Of a stretch of DNA of 64,000 nucleotides, positions 12,701 to 22,849 are shown piece after piece (the stretch's first letter is position 1; each line of letters opens with the position of its first letter). The DNA comes from Rhyacichthys aspro. Lineage: Eukaryota; Chordata; Actinopteri; Gobiiformes; Rhyacichthyidae. The position numbers and the translations under genes were made by a program. Under the pieces are notes generated by a model. That model was not told where the DNA came from. It did no database searches and worked only from the letters and a program-made list of their open reading frames with translations. The stretch covers positions 13,433,906 to 13,497,905 of the forward strand of contig CM072160.1 in the NCBI GenBank assembly GCA_036850595.1. The letters are read 5' to 3'.

Positions 12701-13969
12701 AGTCCACAGGTAACGAGAGATAATTATAGCCTACATGATACTCTGAAACAGTCTGACTCAAGATTCACTGTGATTTTTGTAATTATTCCTTCTTACATCT
12801 CTGTAATTACCTCTTTAGAAAAAGAGAGCAGCCCATCATCGAGAAGCGCCATGCAAAGGTCATTGTCAGGGAATAATGCATTTGAAGTAGGTAAGACGGA
12901 GGAAGAGGAGGAAGAGGAAGGTTTTGTGGACCCAGACCTTTCTTTTCAGGTCTCTGAGGACAACAAAGGAGACTCATTTAATCTGTTTCCCTCCAAGGCA
13001 GACGAAGCACTGAAAACATGTAAGTTCATAGATGCAACCATATGTAAACATAGTAAACTGTATTAAATAATAATCTTTAATATTCCTCTCATGTTGATCA
13101 TAGTGGCGGCTCTAAAGCAAGTGTTGGTGACACAGCTAATGTCACAGGAAGCTTGTGAGAGAAGCAAACGTTCGTCAGGAGCTCGGCTCCTCAGGACCAC
13201 CTCTCTGAGGACCCCAGTAGACAGCCGCGCACGAGTGATGGTCCACAACGGCTCTGAAAGGAAAAACGCTCAGACTGAAGACCCAGTTCAAGACCTAGGC
13301 TCTGGAGACACAGGCTTTTTTGACTCTCCTGAAGATTATGGTGAGAAGAAGCCTTTCATTTGTTCATTTGACAACTAAGTGAGGTTTTATTACAAAGTGA
13401 GCTTTGTCTGTCCCTCCTCCTGATCTGGAGCTGTTTCTACACATTTATGACTAAATGTCTTTTGTGACTCTCTTAGCAGGATATTTAGTCTTAGAAGGCT
13501 ATGGTGCCCCGGGGGAAAGCAGCACAGATGATGACATCTTGGTATCAACCACAGGGAAGCCGCTTAGCACCTCACAGGGCTGCACTGCTGATTCTGGCAT
13601 CAATTTAAGGTTTTCCTCTGCGTCACAGACTGGCAGTCTCTCTTCTTTTAGCAGACAAGTCCTGTCTCACCTTCGAAATCTTCAGGCCAACCTCAACTAC
13701 CTAAAGGTAACAAATGTTTTTTCCTCATTCCCTTTTCCAGGAATGGCATTTACAAAGACTAAGATTTAAATGACTCGATCAACTGGTTCTTCTCTCTTTC
13801 AGGAGGTTGAAGCCAAGTATAATAATTTAATACACCGAAGGCCTGAGAGGTCAGCAGCTGAAGCAGATGGAAACAAAGGTATCACATCATATACATTTTA
13901 CCCCCAAAAAATACTAGTGTGAATGTGACTTAACTGATGAGAGCCTAATGTCTTCCAGATAAAAGATAG
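32..13969 (+). CDS. arhgef12: Rho guanine nucleotide exchange factor 12 (LARG), 3' partial gene, 39 coding exons seen
   Basis: Cytoplasmic RhoGEF that couples plexin-B and G12/13-coupled receptors to RhoA. The PDZ domain binds receptor C-termini, the RGS-like domain binds activated G-alpha-12/13, and DH-PH loads GTP onto RhoA. I placed 39 GT-AG exons by reading frame and similarity. They sum to 4,222 nt, starting with the third base of a codon and giving about 1,406 residues plus stop; mammalian LARG is about 1,540. Every junction keeps phase. LARG is preferred over ARHGEF11 because of the PDZ segment VKLIKSGSYVAL, the pre-DH segment NWQQLVGREVLAGL and the DH segment VRKRNESSVIDQIGDDLL. The start codon exon(s) lie before base 1. 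The last exon adds only Asp-Lys-Arg before TAG. Fish often keep two copies (a and b); I cannot tell which this is. Exon coordinates are in the domain entries below. Identity is near certain; individual splice sites are confident unless noted. Confidence 0.96.
799..3478 (+). other. arhgef12 intron before the PDZ exons
   Basis: A 2.68-kb intron. It is AT-rich with a pyrimidine- and C-rich patch at about 2,950-3,080. In mammals an extra Ser/Lys-rich segment sits between the DFDPTD motif and the PDZ start. I could not find a matching exon here, and the flanking exons join in phase without it (both phase 1). Short ORFs in this interval look like chance. Confidence 0.6.
3479..4968 (+). CDS. arhgef12: arhgef12 PDZ domain exons
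   Basis: Exons 3479-3577, 4361-4410, 4577-4634 and 4796-4968. The PDZ domain begins at GLVQRCVIIQKDENGFGLTV. GFGL is the carboxylate-binding loop, followed by SGDNPVFVQLV, the DGAAMRAGVQTGDRIIKVNG core and HIEVVKLIKSGSYVALTVLG. In LARG this domain binds the C-termini of plexin-B and IGF1R. The last exon continues into a Ser/Pro-rich linker ending PPW at donor TGG|GTACTA. The intron at 4635-4795 contains a perfect hairpin reported separately. Confidence 0.95.
4655..4698. repeat. Perfect 18-bp intronic inverted repeat (hairpin)
   Basis: Left arm AAAGTGAAATGATACTGT (4655-4672), 8-nt spacer (4673-4680) and exact reverse complement (4681-4698). It starts 20 nt after the donor of the exon ending at 4634, inside a 161-bp intron. 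It may be a tiny palindromic MITE or a structured intronic element. Confidence 0.9.
5111..6328 (+). CDS. arhgef12: arhgef12 coiled-coil and Ser-rich linker exons
   Basis: Exons 5111-5188, 5421-5540, 5998-6105 and 6194-6328, all phase 0. The first two encode a charged helical stretch (NQKVDILQRMLSKEQQELQ, then LLKDIQEAKKHIPQLQGQL), which matches the LARG coiled-coil linker after PDZ. The next two encode a poorly conserved Ser/Thr/Pro-rich segment. Because all four are phase 0 and multiples of three, any could be skipped without a frameshift. Confidence 0.93.
6456..8461 (+). CDS. arhgef12: arhgef12 RGS-like (RH) domain exons
   Basis: Exons 6456-6557, 6651-6761, 6849-6947, 7047-7089, 7361-7466, 7599-7736, 7823-7855 and 8347-8461. 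The domain opens with IIGAEDDYFDSDQE, the acidic motif that in RH-RhoGEFs contacts G-alpha-13 and supports GAP activity. It continues through LKSRPAHLAAFLHHVISQFD, LCYLYGDLYK and the terminal helices ending EPRNLESKWVRINFLPKIK. Exon 7823-7855 is a 33-nt microexon. The donor of exon 7599-7736 (CT|GTTAGT) is the weakest in the gene; I chose it because it restores the ILLSTQNAEEEK reading. The intron at 7856-8346 shows nothing recognisable. Confidence 0.94.
8534..9248 (+). CDS. arhgef12: arhgef12 linker between RH and DH domains
   Basis: Exons 8534-8639, 8715-8918, 8993-9128 and 9216-9248. The first encodes a basic segment (KTEKEGEEKVKKTRFPSILG) that follows the RH domain in LARG. Exon 8715-8918 is Ser-rich and probably disordered. 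Exon 9216-9248 is a 33-nt microexon (RVHEGTPKELR), in phase 2 at both ends, so it could be included or skipped cleanly. Confidence 0.9.
9337..11669 (+). CDS. arhgef12: arhgef12 DH (Dbl homology) domain exons
   Basis: Exons 9337-9488, 9619-9765, 9907-9992, 10430-10555, 10747-10861, 11325-11425 and 11592-11669. This is the catalytic domain for RhoA nucleotide exchange. An acidic segment and NWQQLVGREVLAGL precede it. Conserved region 1 reads ELFQTERAHVRMLRVLDHVFYQ, with the catalytic-type Glu in TER. Conserved region 3 reads RRLQLKDIIPVEMLRLTKYP and then LLLDNIAKY. The final exon runs RLEDYQRRLDLSSL into the DH-PH linker helix. No key residue appears lost. The introns at 9993-10429 and 10862-11324 hold no recognised element. 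Confidence 0.96.
11812..12528 (+). CDS. arhgef12: arhgef12 PH domain exons
   Basis: Exons 11812-11887, 12003-12170, 12278-12365 and 12451-12528. The PH domain packs against DH and contributes to RhoA binding and membrane association. Strands are visible as LTKKMLVHEGPLSWKVNKDK, LYTLLLEDILVLLQKQDERL, FSPIIKLNTVLVRSVA and NGAQIYELMAPTVS. The C-terminal helix reads TWQRLISQRAEAMK. The last donor (CAGA|GTATGC) is chosen because it gives an in-phase Asp codon with the next exon. Confidence 0.95.
12615..13969 (+). CDS. arhgef12: arhgef12 C-terminal tail exons and stop
   Basis: Exons 12615-12709, 12819-13019, 13104-13340, 13480-13706 (alternatively from 13477), 13803-13878 and 13959-13969. The tail is low complexity and diverged, with a run of seven Glu in exon 12819-13019. 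Islands matching LARG are LAALKQVLVTQL, GYLVLEGY and SSTDDD. A final helical segment (LSHLRNLQANLNYLKEVEAK) corresponds to the C-terminal coiled coil used for oligomerisation and autoinhibition in RH-RhoGEFs. TAG is at 13967-13969. Confidence 0.92.
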
Positions 13970-15115
13970 TGGAAGCCCATATTGCGGTTGTTCCCAAAGA
14001 GGAAGTATTGACTATTGAGTATTGTAGTCTGTTCCTGCTTCGTGTGTCCTGGACTTTTTGGACATCCATTTAAGCTTGTCCTCTTACTGCTGAGCCCCTT
14101 GTTTTCCATCGCTGTCACCCGCGATCGCCACAGAGAATGAGAGAATAAGTGTGAGCAGAAATGTTCGAGGAGAGGAGTCATCTTTTGGATGCTGCGCCTC
14201 CCTCCATCAGCACAAGGCAATCAGGGAAGTGGGATTGCCCCAAACCTTACCCTTCTGCCATCTAACCCCCTACCCCCGACCTCCCTTGAAGAAAGAGAAC
14301 TTATACCAAAATGTACAAAGATGTGTGTTAAGAATATATATATATGAAACACAAAGTGAAATTTTAAGATAATGTATTAAGATTTTTTTATCCCAAGATG
14401 TATTTATTTTCTTTCTTTTCATTTTTTAAGTGTTTCTCACATTGCTTGCATGCTTTGGCCATGGTGTTATCTTTTTGGCTGCTTTTCCTGCTGCAGTCAC
14501 ATGGGACAGTGTGAGTGTTCAGTGCACGCTAGCCTTGCTGATAAAAATAGCAGGAATATATTGAGACTGATTGAGGCCAGAGTCACACCGGTGACATAGA
14601 GATCTTAACGTGTTCAAACTCTTAAATTGTGCTCAAGTCTAGAACTCGTGATGAATTCTAGGTGTGGTGTTCACTAGAATGAAGAGTCCGAGGGCTCTGA
14701 TCTGGTCCTGTTTCATTTCTGTGCCGCCTCCTTCCTCCTCCTGTCATCCTTTGCGTGTAATTGTCCTTCTCTTTTCCCTGTGACGACTTCTGGGTGTCAT
14801 CCTCCTTCTCCTCAGCACAGCCCAGTGGCTTTCATGCTGATTTGTCCTCCCTCCTTCCATCCCTCTGTATGTCATGCCTCCTCAGTCTGCCTTCAGGTAA
14901 CTTGCCCCTCTACCCCTCTCACTACAAGGGAGCCATCATGCTCTTCCTGTTTCGGCTCCTGACAGAAACGCTGCTTTTTTCTGCTTCTGTTGGCGGTGCT
15001 GATCCAGCTGCCTGATATTCAAATAATGTCATGAAGTTCAACATATACTGTACAATGATCAAGTTGGAAGGTTATGCATAACTTTAATAAATAAATGGTG
15101 CCATGACACAGTGGA
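13970..15115 (+). other. arhgef12: arhgef12 3' untranslated region
   Basis: Non-coding after the TAG and mostly AT-rich, with a pyrimidine-rich stretch near 14,700-14,900. The best polyadenylation signal is the overlapping AATAAATAAA at 15,086-15,095, followed about 30 nt later by a T-rich element (15,127-15,152). Later AATAAA copies near 15,389, 15,773 and 16,350 could give longer 3' ends. Confidence 0.7.
15086..15095 (+). terminator. arhgef12: Putative arhgef12 poly(A) signal
   Basis: Two overlapping AATAAA hexamers with a downstream T-rich tract. This is the first strong signal after the stop codon. Cleavage would be expected near 15,110-15,120. Confidence 0.6.
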
Positions 15116-16556
15116 AAAAATAAGTCACGTCTTTTGTTTTTTCTTTTCTTTATGAGCACTTTAAAACGTAATCCAAGATTTACAACTATTGCTTGACATC
15201 ATTATTCTGACATTGCTGCTGTGATGACCAATTAAATCACTTATATCCGTTGTACCTATTGAATGACTGGTGTGTTAATGAAAAAATGATTGAAGGGCAG
15301 TCATTTTATGAGAGAAACTTCAAGGACACCTAAATATTTGAAAGATGATGGATCTATCAAATGTCTCTGATGCAACATAAATATCTAATAAAAGAAGGGC
15401 AAAGACGTTTTAATTTAATTGTAGGCTGTTCACTCTAATCTTTTGCTTGAATTGTCATCATTCACTGGTCCTGGCGGGGGTCAGTCGTACACTTTATGTC
15501 ACGATGTCTTGTCTTGACATGTTGGATGCGATAAATCACAGCGCATTCATGTGCCTTGGCTGATGATGTCACGCTCCACACGTCAAAAGAAGATGAATTT
15601 CAGTCATAATATTTTTCTCTATACTCTATAACAGAAGTATACTGTATCAACAGAACTGTCAGTGAGTGCAGGCCTTGAGTGGCCACTTAGACACTGCAGC
15701 ACTTGCCACGTGACCTTTCAATCTCAAATCTGAGGTTCACTCACTACAAAGTGCGCTGTTGATGACTGTAATTAAATAAATGAATTTCTTTCCTTCATTT
15801 GTTAAACTGATCCTTGCCTTACTTCAGTATTTTGTCATTTACATGTGACCCTGATTGATAGAGACTGAAAACCTCCACAGACAACTGGATTGAGAGAAGT
15901 GCAGCGATCTGCGGAGCTGTTTTGGCATTCAGGGTTGTGTTTGGCCAGCATTCAGTGCTTCTGTGTTCTTGGACTCAAGGCTTTAACCTTGGACTTTTAA
16001 AGAAGGCCTTGTATTTGCATGAAAGTTACTGACACATGGAATGTTAAGCTTGTTCTTTGCCAAAAGCCATTTCTAATTTAAAAAACCGTGCCCATCATAT
16101 TTGAATGCTTGTACAGTCTAAATCGTCAAAAAAGAAAAAAAATGCCTTTGACCTTAAGAGAATGAGATGTTTTCAGAGACAGTTGGCTGATGCTAAATGT
16201 CAAGGGAGTCATATTTTTAAGGCAGTATCAAAGGGGTTTGACCAGGAGGCTGTATCATGTGGAGATTATCTCCAGCAGGTGGCAAACTTTCCCCATCAAA
16301 CCTCAAGTTGCGGAGACCCACCCTGAAACCTGCAGTGACATCAGCGTTTTAAATAAACCCCTAGAACCTATTGATTTTCTGAACATATTTGAGTCTAGAG
16401 CCTGACAAATAATGGAGTAGGAAATGTTTGCCTTCTTGATGAGACTAGACGATGCTATACTGCACTGATGTGCTTTTGTAGAGCGTTGCTTCTTCCTTTG
16501 ATCAGTTTTAATTGACTTTGCCTTATATTGTTTTAGTAGAGATGAGTAAATAATTG

Positions 16557-16601
<45 letters not shown>

Positions 16602-18099
16602 ATCTCTATCTCTCTATCTCTCTCTCTCTCTCTCTCTCCTCTCTGAATGCCATTGTGACTGTGTAAAAAAAAGCCCACAGGGAAGAAAAGACAGGAGGAT
16701 GAGATATGCTGCTATGAAAATGAAAGAGAATGGGGCGGATTGATGAAGAGACGTGGAAGATAAAAAGGGGACATAGGGACTCTTATTGATTGTCTGGTCT
16801 CAGTACGCCCAGCCATCAGAGAGCTAATTGGAGTGTCAGAGACGAGAGGTGCCAGTCACGTCAGAGGCTTTCAGGAGGGCACTTCATGTCAAGCTCCATC
16901 CTCCTCCCTCTCATTTCAGCCTCTGATTTTCCAACAAACACAAAAGCAGAATCCAAAAACTAGTGCGAGACAAAGCTTAAAGCGCCGTGCTCTTGTGCAG
17001 AAGTATTGAAATAGAACAGACAATATTGCTTCTTCTGCCAAAAAGATGATTTTTGTCAATGGTGGTTTTGGGAATACTTGAAAAGATATGATAGGCATCC
17101 TCCAAGGAATTGGAATTGGACAGAGAAAATTCAACCTTACTGTATGTTTCAATGACCTGAAGCTGTCCTTTACAAAGAGCAGGCTTGACTAAATCATTTA
17201 CCTCACAGGATTTCCAGAAGGGATATGTTTAATACATATAGGCTATTTGTATTTTATCCCCTCCAGACAACACATAAGCATTTTTCTGTCCCCAATAAGT
17301 TTCCCATCAGTATGCTAATGCTCCTCCAAGAACACTATTACCATTTTGATGTTGCACCATATTTCCAGACTTGTGATTCCATATAGCAGCTCATTTTTAA
17401 GTAGTGTTGTTGTCATGTGCTCAATATTAATCTTTCGGTTTGCACTTGAACACACCTCTGGTTCATTTGTATTCAGTCCGGGACAAGAATGTGTGAGGTC
17501 AAACATAAAGCCAGGATGCAGCATGATTATTTGTTTGTATCCAACTCTTTTATACTGGGCTCAACTTTAGTGGTGAAGTCAGAAAAGGGGCTGATGCGGC
17601 GCCAGATAAATCACCGTCTAGTTTCTGCTCATCAGAGATTCTTTCAAACTGTGGGGAATAAATATGAAGCCAAACAAAGCGGAAGGAAGGTTTTGAAAAT
17701 TAAAATAAATTGAGATTGTGTTTGAAGCTGCTTGTCAAGCTAGAAAATGTTGCTGAAATTTATGCATTAAGCCCTGCCAGAGAGGGTTTTTTTTTATGTC
17801 AGATCCATGTCGTACCAAAGAAACGACATGAGATCACTGGTTGCAGTTATAACCTGTTTCCTAAATGAACACCTCTGACCTTATGGCATTGATTTTCATG
17901 CCGCCCCGCCTTTACATCGAGAAGGAGCCAATATCAGATGGATTGGACTGAAGATCAATGTGCTCTCCAGCAGCTGATTAATCCATAGCCTCTCTGGAGT
18001 AATCACTGTCCCCCACACCAGCTCAACAATGGGCCAGGTGAGAGGAGGAAGAGGACGTGTTAAACTGACACCGAGAGATGAATGGAGTCACTGTTTGAA
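15116..18099. other. Intergenic, no gene seen
   Basis: AT-rich sequence downstream of arhgef12. Apart from the CT microsatellite at 16,559-16,640 I see no coding or RNA gene. Short ORFs here lack splice context and protein-like composition. Part of the first 1.3 kb may be extended 3' UTR. Confidence 0.6.
16559..16640. repeat. (CT)n microsatellite
   Basis: About 80 bp of nearly pure TC dinucleotides interrupted by several TATC units. Confidence 0.97.
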
Positions 18100-18351
18100 T
18101 ACAGTAGCAGAGTGGTTAGCGCTCCTGCTTCACAGCAAGAAGGTCGTGAGTTCAAACCCCGGCTGAACATCACAAATTCTCAAACTAACTCAGCCTTTCT
18201 GTCAATTCTAAAGTATCCTTGATGGATGAATGTGAGACTGAATGGTTGTCTGTCTCTGATGATGTCCATTGTCCAGGGTGTACCCCGCCTAAGGCCCATA
18301 TTTGCTGGGATAGGCTCGAAAGGGAAGAAGGGGAACAAAATGGATGGATAG
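18100..18351 (+). mobile_element. tRNA-derived SINE
   Basis: Pol III A-box-like TAGCAGAGTGG (18,105-18,115) and B-box-like GAGTTCAAACC (18,148-18,158) form a tRNA-like head. The body carries the common fish motif of a GGTGTACCCCGCC core and GCTGGGATAGGCTC, and it ends in a short GGAT repeat tail (GGATGGATAG). Moderately diverged. I do not assign a family name. Confidence 0.85.
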
Positions 18352-21206
18352 AAATGTCCAAAAACCAAGTCAGGAATTCTAGTGGAACAACAAGAGCACG
18401 TTCAGAGGCTGCGGTTATGGGACACTTTATAATAAGGCTTCCAAGTGATAAATATGCACTTGTGGCTTGCCGTTAACCCTGTCTAATTACCCACACTGCT
18501 CTTTGATAGAGTGTGGAGGTAGACAGCTCGAGGCAGGCCAGCTGGCACAGGGCTGCCCCCGTTCAGTGTGCTGTGAAAGGAGACCCAGAGAGAGAGCAAC
18601 ACACACAGGCCTGGAGCTGCTGAGCCGTGACCCGGGACCCCACCTGGGCTTAACACACCTCCACAGCCACCGCGCTAATCGATGGCACTCTGGCAACAAG
18701 CAACAATGGCAACGTATCCAGCTGCAGCCAAGCGATTGTGGCGCACTGATTTTAGCGTCCACAGAAAGAGGGGGGAAAGATGAAAGAGACGGAGCAAGAT
18801 GTTTAAGGCTTAAGTGGGCTGATCGACATATGGCTGGAGTCAGCTGGTCTCCGCCGTCCTCTGAGCACGTGATGACGGCTCAGCTCTGATGCGTGACAGG
18901 GATGAATGGAGACGGTCTCACTCCGCCTCACGCTGGATATGCTTCAGAGGGAAAATTGATTAGTTATTTATCATCCTTAATAAAAGACTGCCACTATCCA
19001 GACCTATACAAGGGACAGGGATTTAAAAGAGGACACGGGCTGGGAAATACTTCTGTGTTTCAGTGTATAGTGGGAGATGTACATGGATTATACATTCTGA
19101 CTGTTTCAGAGTTTGTTTGTTACATTAGAGATCCCAGTTTGGAACGCTTTTATGTAAGCTTCATTGTTCATCTGCACATATTACACAACTATGGACTCTT
19201 GTCATCCATATTTACCAACATTGATGCTCATTTCATTTAAAATATGACATAAGCATCATGTGTTGGACCGGCAGCAGCAGCAGCTTCTATTGTTGTGTAA
19301 ATCTGATTCTAATAAAAGCCCAGTGTGGCATTCTCTTTCTTTTTTTTTGTTTTGTTTTTTTTGTTTAATTCCTCCCTGTCCAACTGTGGTCATGAATCAC
19401 AAAGTGTGAGTCACTCCACAATCAGCTCCCTGTTTCAGCACGAAGCACACATTGCTGCTTTAATTGTGCCATCATTGTGGGCCTACATGTTGCTTGTATA
19501 GTATAAAGCAGCTTCTGCAGCAGTCCCACGAACCAGTCTGTGTAATTACAACACGCGAGCTGCTGATGCCCCGACGCTGCTCGGCTTTATGTTTAAAGCA
19601 TGAGCATGAATTTTACATGAGCTTTCAAGCCGAAAAGGTTTGTTTTACATTGACAGTCTTAGTAAACAGTGAATTAGAAAAGGGCTCCAATCTGGAAATG
19701 TAAGTGAGTTAAATGTGTATTGTCCCGATACAGGAGTCAGAATTCAGATATTTATTTAAAGAGGATCCACATAGTTACTAAAAGCATTTCAAACAATCTT
19801 CTTCTGAGAGCCTTCTCCAATTGTGAGTGGCTTACATATTCAACCTTGGTGATGCATTGGAGTGCCAGGTGCATCTGTGTACATAGAATGAGATAATGCA
19901 CAGCTGTTTGCATGCCCTCGACGTCTTCTCAGAGCCCGAGCCGGGGTCAGGTGATTTAATCTACCTGACATGCTCCTATAGCATGCTGATCGATAAGGCC
20001 CGGATGCTAATGTCCACATCAGGAAAGCATGGATGGTAGAAACAACAACAACAACAAAAAAACAGCACAACTTGACTGGAATGGTAATTGACTCTTTTGT
20101 TGAAACTGAACTAGTCACTCAAAACACGGAGGATTGTCTCCTGCCGTCCACTTGAGCTCTTTTGACAGTTTCCTGCTGGTTTTCGAAAAGGGCACAAATT
20201 CAGTGGGGCTTATAATCCTTGGAAGTCTGAAGGTGAGCCGACTCCAACACTTCAACGGAGCAGTTCACTCAAGGCTGGTGCCGGGAATGGGCCTGGCTAA
20301 TCCCACCAACTGCATCGAGAGGCAGGGGAAGCCATTTTGAACTTTGGTTGGACCATAACATAACATTGTCACCTTGAATTTGATGAAAGCACCTTTCTGC
20401 CTCTGAAAGCAGGAAATTGGCTCACGTCAAGTGTTAAGGTGTTCCCAAGCGCTGAAATAATACCCTTCATTTTATTCTTCTCTCCGTGAGCTGAAGCACC
20501 TGCTTTTGAGAGACAGCTTGTTTTGGTAATAGCTGATCTGAAATAGTCTTTTCATTTCCCCCCTGTTTATAGAGGTCACACCGCTGACAGTCCCAATGCG
20601 CCTGCAACTTTGATGTAAAAATACATCCTCTCCACGTGTACTCACATCTACGAGGAAACGTCTCTGTCTGGGCTTTTTAACCCCTAATACAGTGGGTTAC
20701 GTGATTGACATCTGCAGAGTATTACTCCTCATTGCTGGGAAATGATGATACTGAAGATGTGTGTGTGTAGCCTGCAGGTAAATCTTCACTAATTCAAACT
20801 GACTGCTTTCATCGAGGGTCAGAGGTACACATGCTTTCCTTCCTCAGCGCTCTTTTTTTCCTTTAAAGGCAGGAATCATAGGCTATCTCATAATAAGATA
20901 TGATTTAACAAGAACATCATCACACTGCAGCTGTATTGGACTCATTGTGGGACACACATCTACAATAGCTTTAATAGTATGACATGTCATTGTGTTTAAA
21001 AACCTTGCATATTAACACCATTTGGCAAATTCTATGTAACCTGCTCATAGACATAACTATACCTGTGCTTATGTTTGTCGAGCAAAGGTTTTGGCAATAA
21101 CAGTAGGCCATTATTCTAATATTAACTAATTTTCTGTGCATTGTTACTGCTGTTTTTGGAAAAAATGAGCCTGTTCAGACTTGACTAAAGGGTCATTCAC
21201 TGTAAT
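18352..21206. other. Intergenic, possible conserved non-coding DNA
   Basis: No gene seen. The interval 18,480-18,900 is less AT-rich and less repetitive than its surroundings and contains homeodomain-like TAAT and ATCGAT cores; it is a CNE candidate. A short CAA run lies at about 20,042-20,057. The 140-codon ORF at 18,467-18,889 is probably chance in this GC-richer block. Confidence 0.45.
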
Positions 21207-21666
21207 ATGGTGCATTCACGTGGTCATCGGAAACTCAGGTGAATCGGACTTGCCCAAGATTCCATGTTGATTCCATGTTCTTCCATCAACATGGCGGAGG
21301 AGAGTAAACATTTAAGATATTTAATTAATATAAGTCATATAAAAATATTTTAAACCAACTGTTTTGCACATTATTAACTTGATAATTTCACTATTTTTTT
21401 CCCCATACTGGTTTATTTTGAGTATTTATTTACATCCGGTATTTAACTTCTCATGTTTTGAATAGGCTACCCCTACAAATAGACTAATAATTGCTACTTT
21501 GTCTGTATCAACTCATTTAAACATAGCACATTTTTGACTTTGCGTCCATCTTCTTGTTCTTATGGTTTAGAATGAACTCTGAAAATAACATGAACACACC
21601 AAAGTCGAAATAACAACTTCCTAACTGGGATACTCTGAGTTTTCGAGGACCACGTGAATGCACCAT
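21207..21666. mobile_element. Non-autonomous TIR DNA transposon (MITE), ~460 bp
   Basis: Terminal inverted repeats at 21,209-21,238 and 21,635-21,664 match at 28 of 30 positions, starting GGTGCATTCACGTGGTC. An AT flanks each end, so a two-base AT target duplication is possible. The internal 400 bp is AT-rich and has no transposase. A short ATGGCGGAGGAGAG stretch at 21,291 could be the remnant of an ancestral start codon. Superfamily not assigned. Confidence 0.85.
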
Positions 21667-21868
21667 CATTCCCCACATGTTTTATTGCACAAGAAGGACT
21701 TTGACCACCTCCTGTTTGTTTCTTTCTACATCTCTCTTCCTCTGCCACTTGAGTGCTTTCTTGTGATTCGTAAATGCATCCACCTGTCCTCATTTCCTCG
21801 TTTCTCCAGCCTCGCAATAGGAAACACTTATCTGCCCATTCTCCTGAGCTGAATGCACTATACAGCTT

Positions 21869-21905
<37 letters not shown>

Positions 21906-22849
21906 CGTGCGTGTGTGTGCTGGTAATAGTGTCCAAACAAAACACGTAACTCCGGGTTGGCACACACAATTAACTTTCAGACAGCGTTTAATTATATGAT
22001 TGCTTTTCAAACTGTCACATGTAGTTAGTGTTTAGCCAATTCCCTTAGTTTGCGGCGAAAAATCCATTCTGCTCTTCTTTACGGCTTTCCTCAGTCTCCA
22101 TTCCTTCCTCCCCTCTTCATCCCTAATGTTACGTCTTCCCATCTTTCTCTGGCCCCTGGATAAAAGCCAAAGCTATTAGCCTGCTGTCGGTTTGAAGGAG
22201 GATGGGCATCTATCCTGTTAGCTGATGCAAAATGAACAACAACACAGTGGCGCAAACGCACAACACTGGAGGAGTCCCGGGGATGTAAGGTGACGGCGTA
22301 TAGGCAAAGACATTGGGTCAGAAAAGGTGCAGCAGTGGACCGTTTCACAGTGGATGAATATTTAGCAGGACGTATACAGTACAGGCTCACTGGGGACGCC
22401 GGGGTGTCCAACCAGCAGTGGCACAGAGTTGTAAATCAATCTCTAACACGAGCGGCTGTCAAGGTGAAGGGTTTGCGCGCCGTACATGTGTGGACAAGCA
22501 GCGGAGCGTGATGAAAGCTTCCCATGAATATCCATAAATTTGACTGTCTTCATATTCAAGACATGGATCAGTGTGTTTCATCGGCAGTCAGCTCTGACAG
22601 GTCGCAGTTTGAGTGAAGGCTGATCATCCCCAAGGACCAGGAAATCGACTCGGAAGCGCGCGCTCCCTGATGCTGCTCAGCTGGATCTCACCCTGTGTCT
22701 TGATCAAACCTAATCAAGTTTATATTAAAGTAAATAAGGCTCTGTGGCTTATCTGCTTGAGTGGGGTATTATCTCATAAGAGAGGTTGAGCAGTCAGTGT
22801 CAGTTTTACTAATGATTATCTAGAAAGACAAGCCCATGTTTTAAAGAGT
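21667..22849. other. Intergenic, no gene seen
   Basis: Contains the GT microsatellite at 21,872-21,920 and a GC-richer patch at about 22,200-22,680. The ORFs on both strands in that patch overlap each other, lack splice context and resemble no protein I know. Confidence 0.55.
21872..21920. repeat. (GT)n microsatellite
   Basis: About 48 bp of TG dinucleotides with a GCGTGCGTGC interruption. Confidence 0.97.

Noticed and set aside
12891..12949. Possible 59-nt intron inside arhgef12 exon 12,819-13,019 (GTAAGA ... TTTTCAG)
   Set aside because: Too short for a normal intron, and its removal shifts the frame. The unspliced exon reads through in phase.
18467..18889. 140-codon + strand ORF
   Set aside because: No splice context, no recognisable domain, overlaps a minus-strand ORF. 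Better explained as GC-richer non-coding DNA.
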